From positions 150,224,428 through 150,288,427 of the forward strand of contig CM043949.1 of the NCBI GenBank assembly GCA_014529385.2: 64,000 nt of DNA, written 5' to 3'. The position numbers were made by a program, and so were the translations under genes. The notes below the pieces were generated by a model, which ran no database searches, had not been told where the DNA came from, and saw only the letters and a program-made list of their open reading frames with translations. How positions within the stretch are numbered: the first letter of the stretch is position 1; every line of letters starts with the position of its first letter. Shown piece after piece: positions 1 through 12,062 of the stretch. Source of the stretch: Adiantum capillus-veneris (taxonomy: Eukaryota; Streptophyta; Polypodiopsida; Polypodiales; Pteridaceae).

Positions 1-2
1 TG

Positions 3-179
3 CAACAGTCCGACTACAAAAATTACCTGCAATTGTTGTTAGCCAAGAGGCTGAGAGTGGTCAGACGCGTTGCCATCACCCCGTACATGTTGAGCGACGA
101 GGGAAAGGTAGAGCCCATGAAAGGCGATGACCTCCTGTGGATGTGCCGACTCATCAACACTAGCACGCTAAGAGTATAA
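3..179 (+). CDS. Open frame running in from the window edge, upstream of a small accessory ORF
   Basis: A frame is open from base 3 to a TAA at 177-179 (58 codons), ending about 20 bp before the next small ORF. It is basic in its first half and I do not recognise it. Its position matches the extra-ORF region between primer site and gag in the related element at 25450-37756, but the residues do not align with those ORFs. It could be the 3' end of an accessory ORF or a chance frame. Confidence 0.25.
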   Translation, partial: QQSDYKNYLQLLLAKRLRVVRRVAITPYMLSDEGKVEPMKGDDLLWMCRLINTSTLRV

Positions 180-201
180 GTAAGTATTCCACCCTCTGTG
201 C

Positions 202-417
202 ATGATGGAAAACGGGCTGACGACATTCCTGTTCAGATTCTTGCAGCATATGCATGTGAACATCTATGTAGATAGGAAAGTCTTCTACCAACAGAAGATT
301 GTACACCTATTCGGTGTGGCGGCACTAGGAGAAATCCTCAATTCCCCAAACCCTATCATTCTCCCCATATTAGATTACCATCATTCCTTTAATGTTTCTA
401 TCTTTATCCTGTTTTAA
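202..417 (+). CDS. Small accessory protein, b-type (71 aa), upstream of gag in element A
   Basis: A 71-residue ORF with its own ATG lies about 95 bp before gag of element A. It belongs to a small-protein family seen five times in this window (also 28205-28417, 28439-28657, 57701-57919, 57916-58128). Shared features are a K-x-x-[FY]-Q motif near residue 30, [LF]-F-G about eight residues later, a strongly conserved SPNPIILP block near residue 50, and an S-F-[DN]-V-x-[IV]-F-I-L-F ending exactly at the stop. Length and both ends are conserved although the surrounding gag-pol is broken, which argues for past selection. No function is known to me. Alternating hydrophobic residues suggest beta strands; there is no signal peptide or obvious membrane helix. 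Confidence 0.7.
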   Translation: MMENGLTTFLFRFLQHMHVNIYVDRKVFYQQKIVHLFGVAALGEILNSPNPIILPILDYHHSFNVSIFILF

Positions 418-513
418 CCTATCCACCCACCCCTATAAAAAGCCGCTATGAGCCGCTACTGTTAATGTAATGTAAAAAAAAAAAAGAGGTTTGTAATTTC
501 CTGAGTCACTACC

Positions 514-2414
514 ATGGCAAGTGTTTCTTTCACCACGTTCAGTGAAAGAAGGGAGAGGATCTCACCTCGACTTTTTGGATGATTTCGACATTGCTTGTGT
601 CGTCTCCAACAAAGATGGCGACACTTCACGACTTAGAATTTTTCCTCTACTGATGAAAGTAGAGGCCAAGTCCTGGTATAATGCATTGCCTCAGGCCACC
701 AAGAATGTATGGGATGTGTTAAGGGATGCTTCTGTAAAGAGGTTTGGTGGAGGCACAACCTCGGAGAAGCTATGGCAGCTACTACTGATAAAATTAAAGC
801 AGAGAGGTCTGCTGGAGTATGCCACCTACGAGTCCAAATTTGTGGACTTATGGGAGAGATGGGTTGCCTCACTGGAGGAAGGCGAAGGAGCGCCTAATTT
901 CCTAAAGAAGGACCGTTTCATTGTTGGTCTATGGTCGCCGCTTAGAGAGAAGGTGAAGGGAAGGTTTCCTGCAACATATGAGTTGGAAGTCGAAGTAGCG
1001 TGCCTTAAAGACAAGAATATACGCATGCAAGCAAGAGTAAATGAGTCAGAGGAAACAAGCTCGGCCCGACCAACCCTAGTGATTGCAACAGCCAATCATA
1101 GAGTCCAACCGCAGGAGGCATCAGAAGAGCAGCAAGACCTCCTGAGTCGCATCACCACCCAACTAGAGAGTTTATCTGTGCATCTGGTGCAGCAAGGGCA
1201 TGCACCTGGCAGGAATCCAGAACAAGGAAGAGGACAACGAAGGTAGAACCAAGAGTACCACTGTTACAACTGCGGGGAAGATGGCCATGGAATGTACTAC
1301 TTCCCACACCCGAGGAGGCATAATTTCAATAGAGGGGAGAGACAAAATCAGGTCTCTCCGCCAAGAGCAAGACCACCACCACCTAGGCAACCAGGACAAA
1401 TCCCACCGGTCCAAATCCTTCGACCACCTATACAACAGCAACCACCACCCCAACCTCTCATTCCGCCACTACCCCCACCACCTGCTGTGAACCAAGCGGT
1501 GAGTGTTATTAGCTTGGAGGATAAAGGGAAGGCAAAGGTAGAGGAATCAGTTTGAGAGAAGTACAAAGGGAAAGCCAAGGTAGAAGAAGTGGATGCTATG
1601 GGAGTGAAGCGTGCGAGGCAGGAGGAAGCATCTCAAAGAGAAGAGAAGATGAAAGGGAAGGCCAAGTCTAGCAAGCAAGCAACTAAACCGCAGCGGAAGA
1701 TAGACATCGTGTACTTCTCACTAGGTGAGTATGCAAAACCCTATGACTTATTTCAAGATGTGTTAATGCAGAGCCCGAAGATAACTTGGCCCCAATTACT
1801 CCACCTTGCACCCAGAATGAGGAGGCAATGGACAAAAATGGTAAGTACCAGGAAATCAAGGCCCAAGATAGCTGGGGCTATCTCTGGAAGGGATCTCGAC
1901 GACATCCTAACAACCAAGGACGCTCACATCAAGGGGCAACGAATTTCAAGTGTCTACATAGATGGTGGCGTGAAAATATGTGTCATGAGTGAAAAGATGA
2001 TGCACCATCTAGGTCTACAGGTAAGTAGGCCGGCACCTTGCCGAGCCAATATGGCAAACAATGTAAGAGTGAAATGCGTGGGCATTGTAAATGCGGTCAA
2101 AGTAAAAGCATTCAATACAGAAGTGGAGGTACATATCTTCTTCATGCCACATAAAGGAGAAGGCTACCCCATCATTCTTGGGAGGCCTTGGCTTATGTCT
2201 ATGGAAGCTAAACAAGACTGGAGCACCAGGATGATTCAGATGAAGGACGCTAAAGGGAAGTCCATATTCTACGACATGAGGATTGGAAAGCAGCGCAACA
2301 TGCTCTTGGAGGCTTCAGAAGATGATTCCACCAGCGACTACTCAACTACCTGAGGAGAAGAGACGACCACCAGCGACGGAAGTGACAGTAGCCTCACAAT
2401 AATGGGGGTCATTC
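514..2414 (+). pseudogene. gag: Element A gag-protease region, broken
   Basis: Homologous to the gag-PR ORF of element B (29793-31454). A likely start is ATG 514, but the open gag frame begins at 521, so a small frameshift lies near the start. One frame then runs through the capsid-like retrotransposon gag domain (about 560-1020), a zinc knuckle (C-x2-C-x4-H-x4-F at 1262-1305, last Cys replaced by Phe), a proline-rich spacer (1340-1490), a Lys/Glu-rich linker and a retropepsin-like domain (1930-2200) with D-G-G where D-[ST]-G is usual, ending in the family motif ILGRPWLM. In-frame stops are TAG 1244, TGA 1553 and TGA 2351. A TIR transposon interrupts the linker to RT at 2415. Confidence 0.8.
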
Positions 2415-3743
2415 TTAACACTAGGTTGGTAATGGGACACTTTTATGTCCTGTTAAGTGACCATTTTCCTTGAATTATGTCAAGAGTTTCAAAATGGATT
2501 TTGAGGTTCTATCTGTCTAGAAATTTGTCTCATGAGCTGAAAAAAACTCGACATTTTTTTGGAATATCAATTCCATCTTTAACCTTGTCCTTGTACAACA
2601 TTTCACAACCTAAACTGTGTGAAAAAACAGGTCCTGTTTTTGGCTTTTTTCAACTTTTTGCAACTACACCACTCTAGAATTCATGTTTGTGAGGTCTATA
2701 ATGCTGGAGAACTATCTTTAGTAGTCCTCAACATGTCTTGATGCATCTAGGGAGAAATAAATGTTAAAGTTGTAAGTTATGACCAAATTACAAAAATTGT
2801 CAAATCCTATTTTTTAGCCAATTTTAGCTCTTCTATGATTTTTTTGGTGGATTTCATGATATCCAAATGCAGTTTTGATTTTCTATGTCGCATATTGTAA
2901 CATAAAGCTAATATTCTTTGAGTTTTGGGGCACCCAATACCCTATTTTGCATAGTAGACAACGATGGTTGATTTTTTCAATTATAGAAGAAAACGAAACA
3001 TTCTAGTATATCAAGTATAGCTTTTTCAATATTGTGAGTTTCACGTGACAACTACATGCATTTTGTAGGTAGTAACCATATCTGGTCATAAGGATCAAAT
3101 TTGGCTAGATATTGAATAGTTTCTGTGGGATTCTACAACTCATAATGTTGAACCTAGTTTTTTCATGTTTGCTGTATTTAGTACTTCATCTTTGTCCCCA
3201 AGATTCCTCTTGGTAAGAGATGTATTATTCTTTTGACATGCTCCATGGCTCCTTATGAACCTAAAGGACAATAGGAAACTAATAAAACATGCATATATTA
3301 TTTGTATTGAGCGTGGCTATAGAAACTTTGATGATAGGTTTGCAGAATGGTAAAAATTCAACTTTTTTGTACCTATTTCTTTTGGCAAAACAAAAAATAG
3401 TGAGTGAGAAGCAATCATATGTTCTGATCACCAACCCATTGAATTTAACTAGGGAATTTATCTCAAGTCCTACAAAAATCCCTAATCTTATTTTTACGCA
3501 ACAAAACATAAGAAATGACTGTTTTGATGAAAATGTATTGGTCCATCAGCTTTGGAGGCTTGGTGTGACCAAAAGATGAGAAATTTTACAAGTTTCTTAT
3601 TTTTTCCATGTGTAGTAGGCCTTGAACTATAACCTCATGAAAGGATTTTACAAAATGAGTGGATCTACTATGGTTTTGGAGGTTTTTTTCAAAACCTTGA
3701 AAGGACACTTTTATGTCCTGTTAGGTTACCAACCTAGTGTTAA
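2415..3743. mobile_element. Non-autonomous TIR DNA transposon (about 1.3 kb) inserted in element A gag-pol
   Basis: The left end TTAACACTAGGTTGGTAA (2415-2432) is the exact reverse complement of the right end (3726-3743). If TTAA is the duplicated target, the element proper is 2419-3739 with 14-bp inverted ends beginning CACTA; a 2-bp TA target reads equally well. A 21-bp sequence that can itself form a GGACA/TGTCC hairpin lies just inside both ends in the same orientation (2435-2455 and 3703-3723). Removing the element and one TTAA leaves the gag-pol frame continuous and alignable with element B around 31612. No transposase ORF is visible inside. TTAA suggests piggyBac-like and CACTA suggests En/Spm-like, so the superfamily is unresolved. 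Confidence 0.8.
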
Positions 3744-4983
3744 AGACCCAAACAGATTGACACAATCTGAAACACCCCTAACAAACGAAGAGGGATCATC
3801 AGGTATGTAGTCCTTGGAGGATGCAGGTAAGCTACAAAAAATGCTCTCAAAAGAGTTAACCAATGAAGAAAGGAAGGAGTACGTCTCCATGCTAGGTAAC
3901 TTCACTACTTTGTTCATTGATGGCTATGATAAGATCACAAGAATTACAGTGGTACAACACCACATAAAGCTCAAGGAAGGCAGTAAACCCAGAGTACAAA
4001 AGCTCAAAAGACTTGAAGTAATCCAACAAGAGGCATTGGTTAAATAAGTGAGGAATTTGCTACAAGCAAGTTTCATCTACCCTGTAGAAGACTCAGAATA
4101 GGTCTCCCCAGTAGTAGTCACACCAAAAAAAAATAGTAAGTGGAGAGTCTGTGTGGATTATAAACCTCTCAATGCAGCCACGAAGAGGGAGCACTTTCCC
4201 CTCCCATTCCAGGATGAAATACTCAATGAAGTGGCAGGTCACGAGCGATACACAGTGTGTGATGGCTACTCAGGATACTTCCATATTAGCATTGCGAAGG
4301 AGGATCAGAAGAAGACAACCTTCATCACACCTTGGGGATGTTTTTCCTACAGAGTGATGCTGTTTGGCCTCCCAGCCACATTTCAACGCTATGTGACTTT
4401 TGTTTTCCAACCCTACTTTGGAACATCAATACAGGTTTTCATAGATGATTTTTGCATTTATAGCATACGGGTCTATGACGGCTTAACCAGGCTGCAAACC
4501 TTGGGTGGCCAACTCAACGTGGATAAGTGTCACATTGGTAAAAGCAAAGTCACTCTCCTTGGTCATGTGATTTCAGCAAAAGGGATTGAGGCTGACCCTA
4601 GCAAGATTCAGGCCCTGCTGTCTTTATCGTCACCCACCACCGCCAAGCAGCTGGTTTCTTTCCTTCAGAAGGTAAGATACTTAAGCAGGTTCATTCACCT
4701 GCTATCTCAAGTGGTCCTTACCCTACAACAACTCACCCAGAGGGATGTCTTCTCATGGAGTGAAGAGAATGAGCAGCAATTTACTAAGGTAAAGAAAATC
4801 CTAGCTAAGCTTCCCACTATTTCACCTCCTAAGCGGGATGAGCCATGTTATGTGAACCCTAGTGTGGGAAGTGATACACTCGGAGCAGTGCTAATGCAAA
4901 AGGACCCCAAAACTTCTTTCATGCGTCCTATTTACTTCTCTAGTAGTGTCATGACCCTGTCAGAAAAGGGATTACCGAAGTAG
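3744..4983 (+). pseudogene. pol: Element A reverse transcriptase, broken
   Basis: Continues gag-pol of element A after the transposon. The pre-RT segment (3744-4047) matches B, including VVQHHIKLKEG and QKLKRL. The RT palm then runs from about 4090, with TPKKNSKWRVCVDY, the PLPFQDE block, VCDGYSGYF and the catalytic F-I-D-D at about 4438. Defects: in-frame stops at 3808, TAA 4045 and TAG near 4099; loss of three residues in the FGLTNAPATF block; a shortened helix after F-I-D-D; and the end of the frame at 4983 in the RT-linked RNase H. Sequence is close to B throughout, so this is an older relative of the same lineage. Confidence 0.85.
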
Positions 4984-5690
4984 AACACATGGTTATGGCA
5001 CTAGTGTTTGCTACCACAAAGTTCCGCTCCTATCTCCTGCCTAGACCCTTTGTAATCCTGACAATGGAAGAGGTTTTCCCATATGTAATGTGACACATGG
5101 AGTGGTTAATTAGACTACAAGAGTTTGACTACACCATGCAAGTAGAAAACTCCACCAGGGCTACTTTAGCAGGAATTCTCACTCATCGCCATTATGAGAA
5201 GAAGTTGAAGGTCAACACAGAAGCAAAAGAAGAAACAACAAGGGTAGAAAGTCCTAGGCTAGAAAGAGCTCACTCTCTTTTCTTTGACGGAGCATACAAG
5301 AGAAAAATGGATGAGTCTGAGCAGGCATAGTCATTTTCAATGAACAGCAAGAAAGAGTATTCTCCATCGGGCAGTTATTACAGTCCCACTCCAACAATGA
5401 AGTAGAATATGCAGCCCTAATTCTTGGGTTGGAACAATGTATTTCACAAGGAATTCAACGCCTAAACGTATTTGGTGATGCTTTTCTTTTGATAAGGCAG
5501 ATAAATGGCACCTGGGATTGTAGAAATCAAGTTTTACTTGGTCAACTTCTCCAAGATAAGGACCTTCTAAAGAAGTTTGAAGCAGTGAAACTATTACACG
5601 TTCCCAGAACAGAAAATCAAGAGGCAGGTGCTCTAGCTAAAGAAAGAATACAAGACATTCCCGTAGGGGCGATCAAACTAAAGCTACCCC
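4984..5690 (+). pseudogene. pol: Element A RNase H and second (archaeal-type) RNase H, broken
   Basis: After frame loss near 4980 the end of the first RNase H continues to about 5180. A linker then leads to a second RNase H (RVT_3 type) starting at LFFDGAYK (5278). Its catalytic series can be followed across another frameshift near 5330: D in FFDGA, E in NNEVEYAAL (about 5395), D in FGDAFLL (about 5475), and a fourth position reading G where B has D. The extra RNase H between the RT-linked one and the integrase is characteristic of the plant Tat lineage of Ty3/gypsy elements. Confidence 0.75.
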
Positions 5691-7025
5691 TCTTTCAAGG
5701 TAGTGATGCTATGCCTGATGTCATCAGCTCTCTAGATACTGGAGAATGTCCAGCAGGACACACCAAAGGCCAAAAACTGTGGCTGGTAAGGAAGGCTACT
5801 AGGTACCGCCTTGTAAACGACCACTTGTATTGTAAGGGCAAGGATCAAATTCTCAGGCGGGTGCCAGCCTCCAGTGAAATCACAGAGGTAATTTCAAGTT
5901 GCCATGATGGCGTCTGCGGTGGTCATTTTGCTCTAGATATCACCAGTAGGAAGATTCTACAAGCAGGATACTCTTGGCCTAGCTTGAACAGGGATGTACA
6001 CCATTTGTGCAAAACATTTAAGGCTTGTCAAGTGGCCAGTGATCGAACATTAACCTACGAGCCACAAACTCCTATCATCTCATATGGTCCATTTGAGAAA
6101 TGGGGAATAGATGCAATCGGTCCTTTACCAAGTACCCAATCAGGTAAACTATACATCATAGTGGGTGTGGACCACATGACTCGATGGGCAGAAGCAACAA
6201 CCACCACCCACATTCCAGCCCAAGAGGTGGCAAAGTTTCATTTTTGAGCATATCGTTTTCCATTTTGGCACTCCTGTTGAGATAATATCAGATAGAGGAC
6301 CAGGATTTAGAGGTGATTTGGTGGGAGAACTAATGAAGAAGTTAGGCATCACACGCCGGCATTCCACACCATAGTATCCACAATGCAATGGGCTGGTAGA
6401 GAAGGTAAATGGAATGATTTGCAAAATCATCCCAAAACAGGTGAACAATCACACAGGGGACTGGGATAAACATCTCATGGCAGCTCTTTGGGCCTACAGA
6501 ACAATGTTCCAAACATCACTAGGTTTCACCCCTTTCCATCTAGTTCATGGGAAGGAGGCAATTCTACCCATTGAGGTAAAAATAGCCAGCTAACTAGTTT
6601 TGGCTAGCCAGATACATCGTTCGATTGTAAACCTCCGAAACCACCTCCAAATGGATAGGGAAGAAGCAATCAATCAGTATGCAGCATAGGCAGAACGACG
6701 TCCGCTCACTTTTAATCAAGGGCTTAAAGAAAAAGGACTGGAAGAAGGTATGTTAGTACTGAGATACGACAACAGATTTGACACTAGGAAGGATAAGAAA
6801 TTTCAACCCAGATGGGAAGGGCCATTCATCATCACGAAACACTATGACAACGGCAGCTATAAGCTGATGGAAGCAGATGGGAGAATTCACAAGACTAGGG
6901 TCAATGGATGGAGACTGAAGAGGATTTTTCTTAGGTTTGATCCAGAATTCATGCTAGACATTCCAGAGGAGGGAGAACCCTCTAACTTCACAGCTGAAGA
7001 AGCAGAAGAAGGGCTAGAAACATGA
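5691..7025 (+). pseudogene. pol: Element A integrase, broken
   Basis: The integrase N-terminal zinc region lies at about 5880-6060 (DGVCGGHF, then C-x-x-x-x-x-C near 6008-6028). The core begins KWGIDAIGPLP (about 6099). The frame breaks at 6247; the core continues in another frame with SDRGPGF (about 6288) and NGLVEKVNGM (about 6388), so D, D and E can all be found. A stop follows HSTP at 6373, with more near 6592 and 6690. The C-terminal domain (6750-7025) aligns with B: LRYDNRFD, KFQPRWEGPF, KTRVNGWRLK. The ORF ends 28 bp before the 3' LTR. Confidence 0.85.
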
Positions 7026-7042
7026 ATGCCTCTAGCCAAAGG

Positions 7043-7053
7043 CAGAGGGCTAA
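7043..7053 (+). promoter_or_regulatory. Polypurine tract of element A
   Basis: CAGAGGGCTAA directly precedes the LTR start TGATAGC. The same GAGGGCTAATGATAGC junction occurs in element B at 35088-35103 and, on the minus strand, in E at about 15048-15057. It is the expected plus-strand primer for gypsy replication. Confidence 0.7.
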
Positions 7054-7189
7054 TGATAGCCGATTTTTGAAAATCAAAGAAAAAAAAAACTTATTTTTCC
7101 TCTACTGGAGCCTTGGAGACACTATTGGAAGGCTCGGCACCGCCTGGTCAATCCTCACAACAGCTCTAGCTACGACCATAACACCCCCC

Positions 7190-8330
<1,141 letters not shown>

Positions 8331-8755
8331 GAAGAATGACTTCACGACTACGATGACCACAAATAGAAGAAGGATCCAAAGCACGCGCCGCCAACAACAA
8401 AAAGAGGAAATGCGTCGAAGGCATGCCTTGGCCGACCCCAAAAAGAAGTACGCTCGACACCGACGCACTGGCAACACACCATTCATCAACAACATGCAAC
8501 CACGACGCCATTCCATTAATTTATAGGTTATTTTCATCATTTCTTCAGTTTTCACCCGAGCCATTGTAAAATTTCCATTTTGTACATATCCTCTCTCTAG
8601 GTGATGGTCACAAAGGACCACCTAGAGATTCTCATCTTTTAATTAACCTCCCAAAACAAAGCAAGGGTCAACCACACTAGGCCCACCACTTGCTTTGTCT
8701 CCCCGATTAAGCTTACCCTAATCACACTGGGATTACCATAATCCAAGCAGCCAAC

Positions 8756-8766
8756 ACCTATAAATT
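8756..8766 (+). promoter_or_regulatory. TATA-like element in LTR of element A
   Basis: CTATAAATTGG lies about 600 bp before the LTR end, upstream of the CT leader tract. Its place relative to the conserved TTGCGTCCTAG block resembles that of TATAAAAGG at 27150 in element B. A run of G (about 8787-8801) follows the expected start region. Confidence 0.45.
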
Positions 8767-9136
8767 GGCATTGAGAGGTCACTATCGGGGGGGGGGGGGG
8801 GCAGTCCATGGGAAGTCAGCACTTGGTAGAGTGTAGTGGGAAGAGTTGACACTGTCACCATCATGGAGAGGGGGCTTGTGTGTTGGGTTTGCCTTGGGAA
8901 TTGCACCATGCGAAGGGAACCACGTCCACCAATCTTTGGACTCCAATGGTCGATGCACACACGTAAACACGCTCTTGATAGCAAGCTCCACAATCATTGA
9001 GTCATCTTAGAGAATGCACCAAGTAGTTTTCACCACCTCCTCTCCCTACCTCTCTACCACCACGGCGTGCCATTTGTAAATACTGCAGAAATAATTCTCC
9101 CTCACACCCCCGAGGGTGTTCATCATTTGCAAATCT

Positions 9137-9142
<6 letters not shown>

Positions 9143-9205
<63 letters not shown>
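9143..9205. repeat. (CT)n followed by (GT)n in the LTR leader
   Basis: A CT tract of about 48 bp passes into a short GT tract just upstream of the TTGCGTCCTAG block. Element B has a CT tract of similar size (27821-27869) ahead of the same block. Confidence 0.9.
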
Positions 9206-9368
9206 AAGTTTGTGGTGTTCATATCATCGTGGTTTGCGTCCTAGCCGCTCAAAGCTAGGTGGTGCCCCCTGTTCGCTTTACCGTGAGACAGGCTCGAGGC
9301 ACGCCATTCGGCCCCCGGCGTTTTAGAGGCCGTCGGGGTTCGGGGTTCGCTTTGCGTCCGTTAGTACA

Positions 9369-10699
9369 TTCAAAAATCGATAGATCAAGCAAAGTTGAGA
9401 AGCAAGTGGACATTGAGCAATCAATCAAGTATGAAATCGGTGCATCTTATAGCTCTAAAATGAGCTAGAAATGGGCAATCAAAGGTTTGCAAATTCAAAA
9501 GCAAGTAGATCTAAATCAAACTGTAGAGTAGTTGTCGGGCATCTGGGAACCACACAATTGGCAATGAGCTGGTCAAGTAATAGGGGACAATTTTGGGCCA
9601 ATCAGTAGTGGTCATGTGAGCATATTATATCTTACAAGAAATTAAGCAAAAAGCACTTGAGTAGGAGCAGTCAAATGAGGATGTGTGTTTGATCCACACA
9701 CATAAACACACATTATAGCATTCCAATAAAGCAAGCCGCCTCTCTACAAAGAAAAGCACACAATTCTTGGGAACTAAAGTGGGCAGCATAAGAAATAGAT
9801 AGCTTGAGGAGCATAAACAAATAGAATTTGAAGCTCTACAGTGGTCGATAATGCTTTGAAGCAAGCAGCAATGCCATTTTTTGTTTCAATTGTAGTGTTT
9901 TCTTGTGTGTACACATACACACACCCTTACAACGAGACTCAGTATAGTGGGAGAGAGAAGAACAAAGAATTGAGAAAAAAAATAAAAATTGAGCTGACCT
10001 TTAAATTTTTTAAGGGTGTGTTCCTACACACATAGCTTCATCCGACGATAAGCGAAGAGAAGCGAAAATAAAGAGAAAGAGATTGAGAACTCTCTTAGTC
10101 GCGGAGAAAAGAAAATGGTGTGTGTTCTCTCAGCACATGTGTGTGCGCACATACATGAGCACTATGTGAACACGAGTGAATAAGCCCGAGTATCACCTGG
10201 CATGAGCGCGACACTCCCTTGGACCACTTTGGCATAGAGCAAGGGAGGGATAGAGAGTGGATGAACTCTCCTACACTGCACATATAGCTTTGACCATTGT
10301 GCATACAATTTTTGGAACTCTTCTCAATGGCTTTAGCATTGGATCAACATCGGTTTTGACACCAATTTTGTGGCTACAAAATCGGTGCAATTTTTTCTGA
10401 CAACAAAAGTTGGCGTTGAGCATTTTTTCTCAGCTTCAACTTTAGCAAGGGTGAGCAAGAGATGTTTTGGCTCTCCTCCAGCATAGCCTCACCAACGACT
10501 TTTCTCCCATGCTATTCTAGAGTGGTTCTTCTCTGACATGAATTCCCTCGCCACCCTAATATCTCGGCTTTGATTTAGCAGGAGACAGATGAGAGAGTGC
10601 TGCATCGGCTCTCCTATAGCTTGCATTTGAAATGGCTCGGCTCCGCCGTGTCTCCTTGGGGATTTGGCTTTGAAGGTTCCCCACTTTTCTCCTTTGGCC
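9369..10699. other. Unassigned intergenic DNA
   Basis: No ORF, repeat family or RNA gene that I can support. The stretch has short AC-rich patches (9693-9715, 9908-9925) and scattered small frames that resemble nothing. It may be very old transposon sequence. Confidence 0.5.
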
Positions 10700-12062
10700 A
10701 CACACACCGACACATATGGCTTTGACAGACCATTTTGGAGCTAGTTTCCAATCTTTTAGGGACCTACATTATGGAGCTAGTTTCCAATCTTTTGGAGCTA
10801 ACTTCTTTGCAAATTACCAATCTTTTGTTCAGGAACCTACATTATGGAACTCTATAAATCAAGGATCTTCAATATCAAAACTTGCAATTCAGGGACTTGA
10901 AATTAAATATCCTTGTCTTTCCAACTTGAATAACTCATATCCACTCTTAGAATTCGTTTTTCAGTCTTCAAGACTTAAAAAAACACTTCTTCATCAACAC
11001 AAACACCTTCCTGAGTGTCAGTTGCAAGATACTCCTCATCAAGATACATCAAAACTTGATTCATCACATCATCCTCATCATCAAAACACCTTATGTCTTC
11101 GTCTCTCTACATATCTTCCACTTCATTTCATTGTAATATGATCGTTCCCTGAATATCAACTTATTCATGATTGATGTCCAATGTTAATATATGGGTTTGT
11201 ATGGGATATTAGTGGCTTCTCTTGCTCACCCCCGCTTGCATCCCCTTCTTCTCAATCAACAATTCTTCTTTTGTGTAACTTTCATTCTCTTCCTACAAAG
11301 AGGTGAGTCTCTTTGATGTGAGGTTTGGGGATAGTTGGCTCTCTTGTCTCTCTTGGCTCTTGAGTTGCTCCTGACTTCCTCCTTCTTCCTCCATCATCTT
11401 TTGGACTTCATCCCCCTTTCTTTGAACAATATCTCCTTCTTCAACCAGCACCTTTTCTTCACTAATCTATATATCATCAACTTTAATCCCATATTCATCA
11501 AGAGCATCAAAATCAGGTTGAAAAACTTTAGGTGCTGAAAAATCTGATTTAGGCTTTGAAAATTCATGTTTTGAAACTACAAGTGCCTGAAAAGTTATTT
11601 GTAACTAAAAACTCAGAATTTGAAGTTGTTTTAGGTTGGAAACAATAACAGGTTGTTGAGAACACCATTGAGAATCATCATCACTGAGATAATCATCAAA
11701 ATCATTTAATACTGCTTTGAAATACATTCACACGCTTCTTGCAACATTGATATTTGTTGAGCCGTAGAGCATGACTTCATCTTCTTACCAACACGACTAC
11801 TATGCCACTTGTGTGCATCATCAAGAACATCAAAAACTCAATCTAGGTCCTGTTGAGCATTGCACATGTCTTGATGACATGATGCATCTTGAAAACATTG
11901 CATAATCCAATACAACTCTTTGAACAACTTTGGCATGTGGTACTTGACACGAACCTCCTGCTTTGAACAATGCATATGCATGTAAGGACATTGCTTTGCA
12001 TTGTGCCCATGTTTTTTACTAAGAGAGCACTTCTTCTTCTTCTTTTTGTTCTTTTCTTCCAT
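10700..12062 (-). pseudogene. Decayed gene fragment with a zinc-knuckle-like motif and acidic tail
   Basis: The minus strand has a 74-codon ORF (11838-12062) that starts with a Lys-rich run and a knuckle-like C-S-L-S-K-K-H-G-H-N-A-K-Q-C-P (C-x3-S-x4-H-x4-C, one Cys apparently replaced by Ser). A GHN..CP knuckle of this kind is typical of the C-terminal part of plant MULE transposases and related proteins. Beyond a stop at about 11847 the strand continues with acidic, coding-like pieces interrupted by stops: LDDAHKWHSS near 11800, DDYLSDDDSQW near 11680, and D/E-rich pieces to about 11000. No transposase core is visible upstream. The opposite-strand ORF at 10716-11141 holds a short internal repeat and is probably a shadow. 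Transposase remnant is an inference. Confidence 0.35.

Noticed and set aside
2477-3579. Small ORFs inside the TIR transposon
   Set aside because: Short, AT-rich, no transposase motif (no DDE/D pattern or zinc finger), overlapping on both strands.
8590-8625. Imperfect inverted repeat CTCTAGGTG...CACCTAGAG
   Set aside because: Short, with a bulge, single copy, in an unconserved part of the LTR; no support for function.
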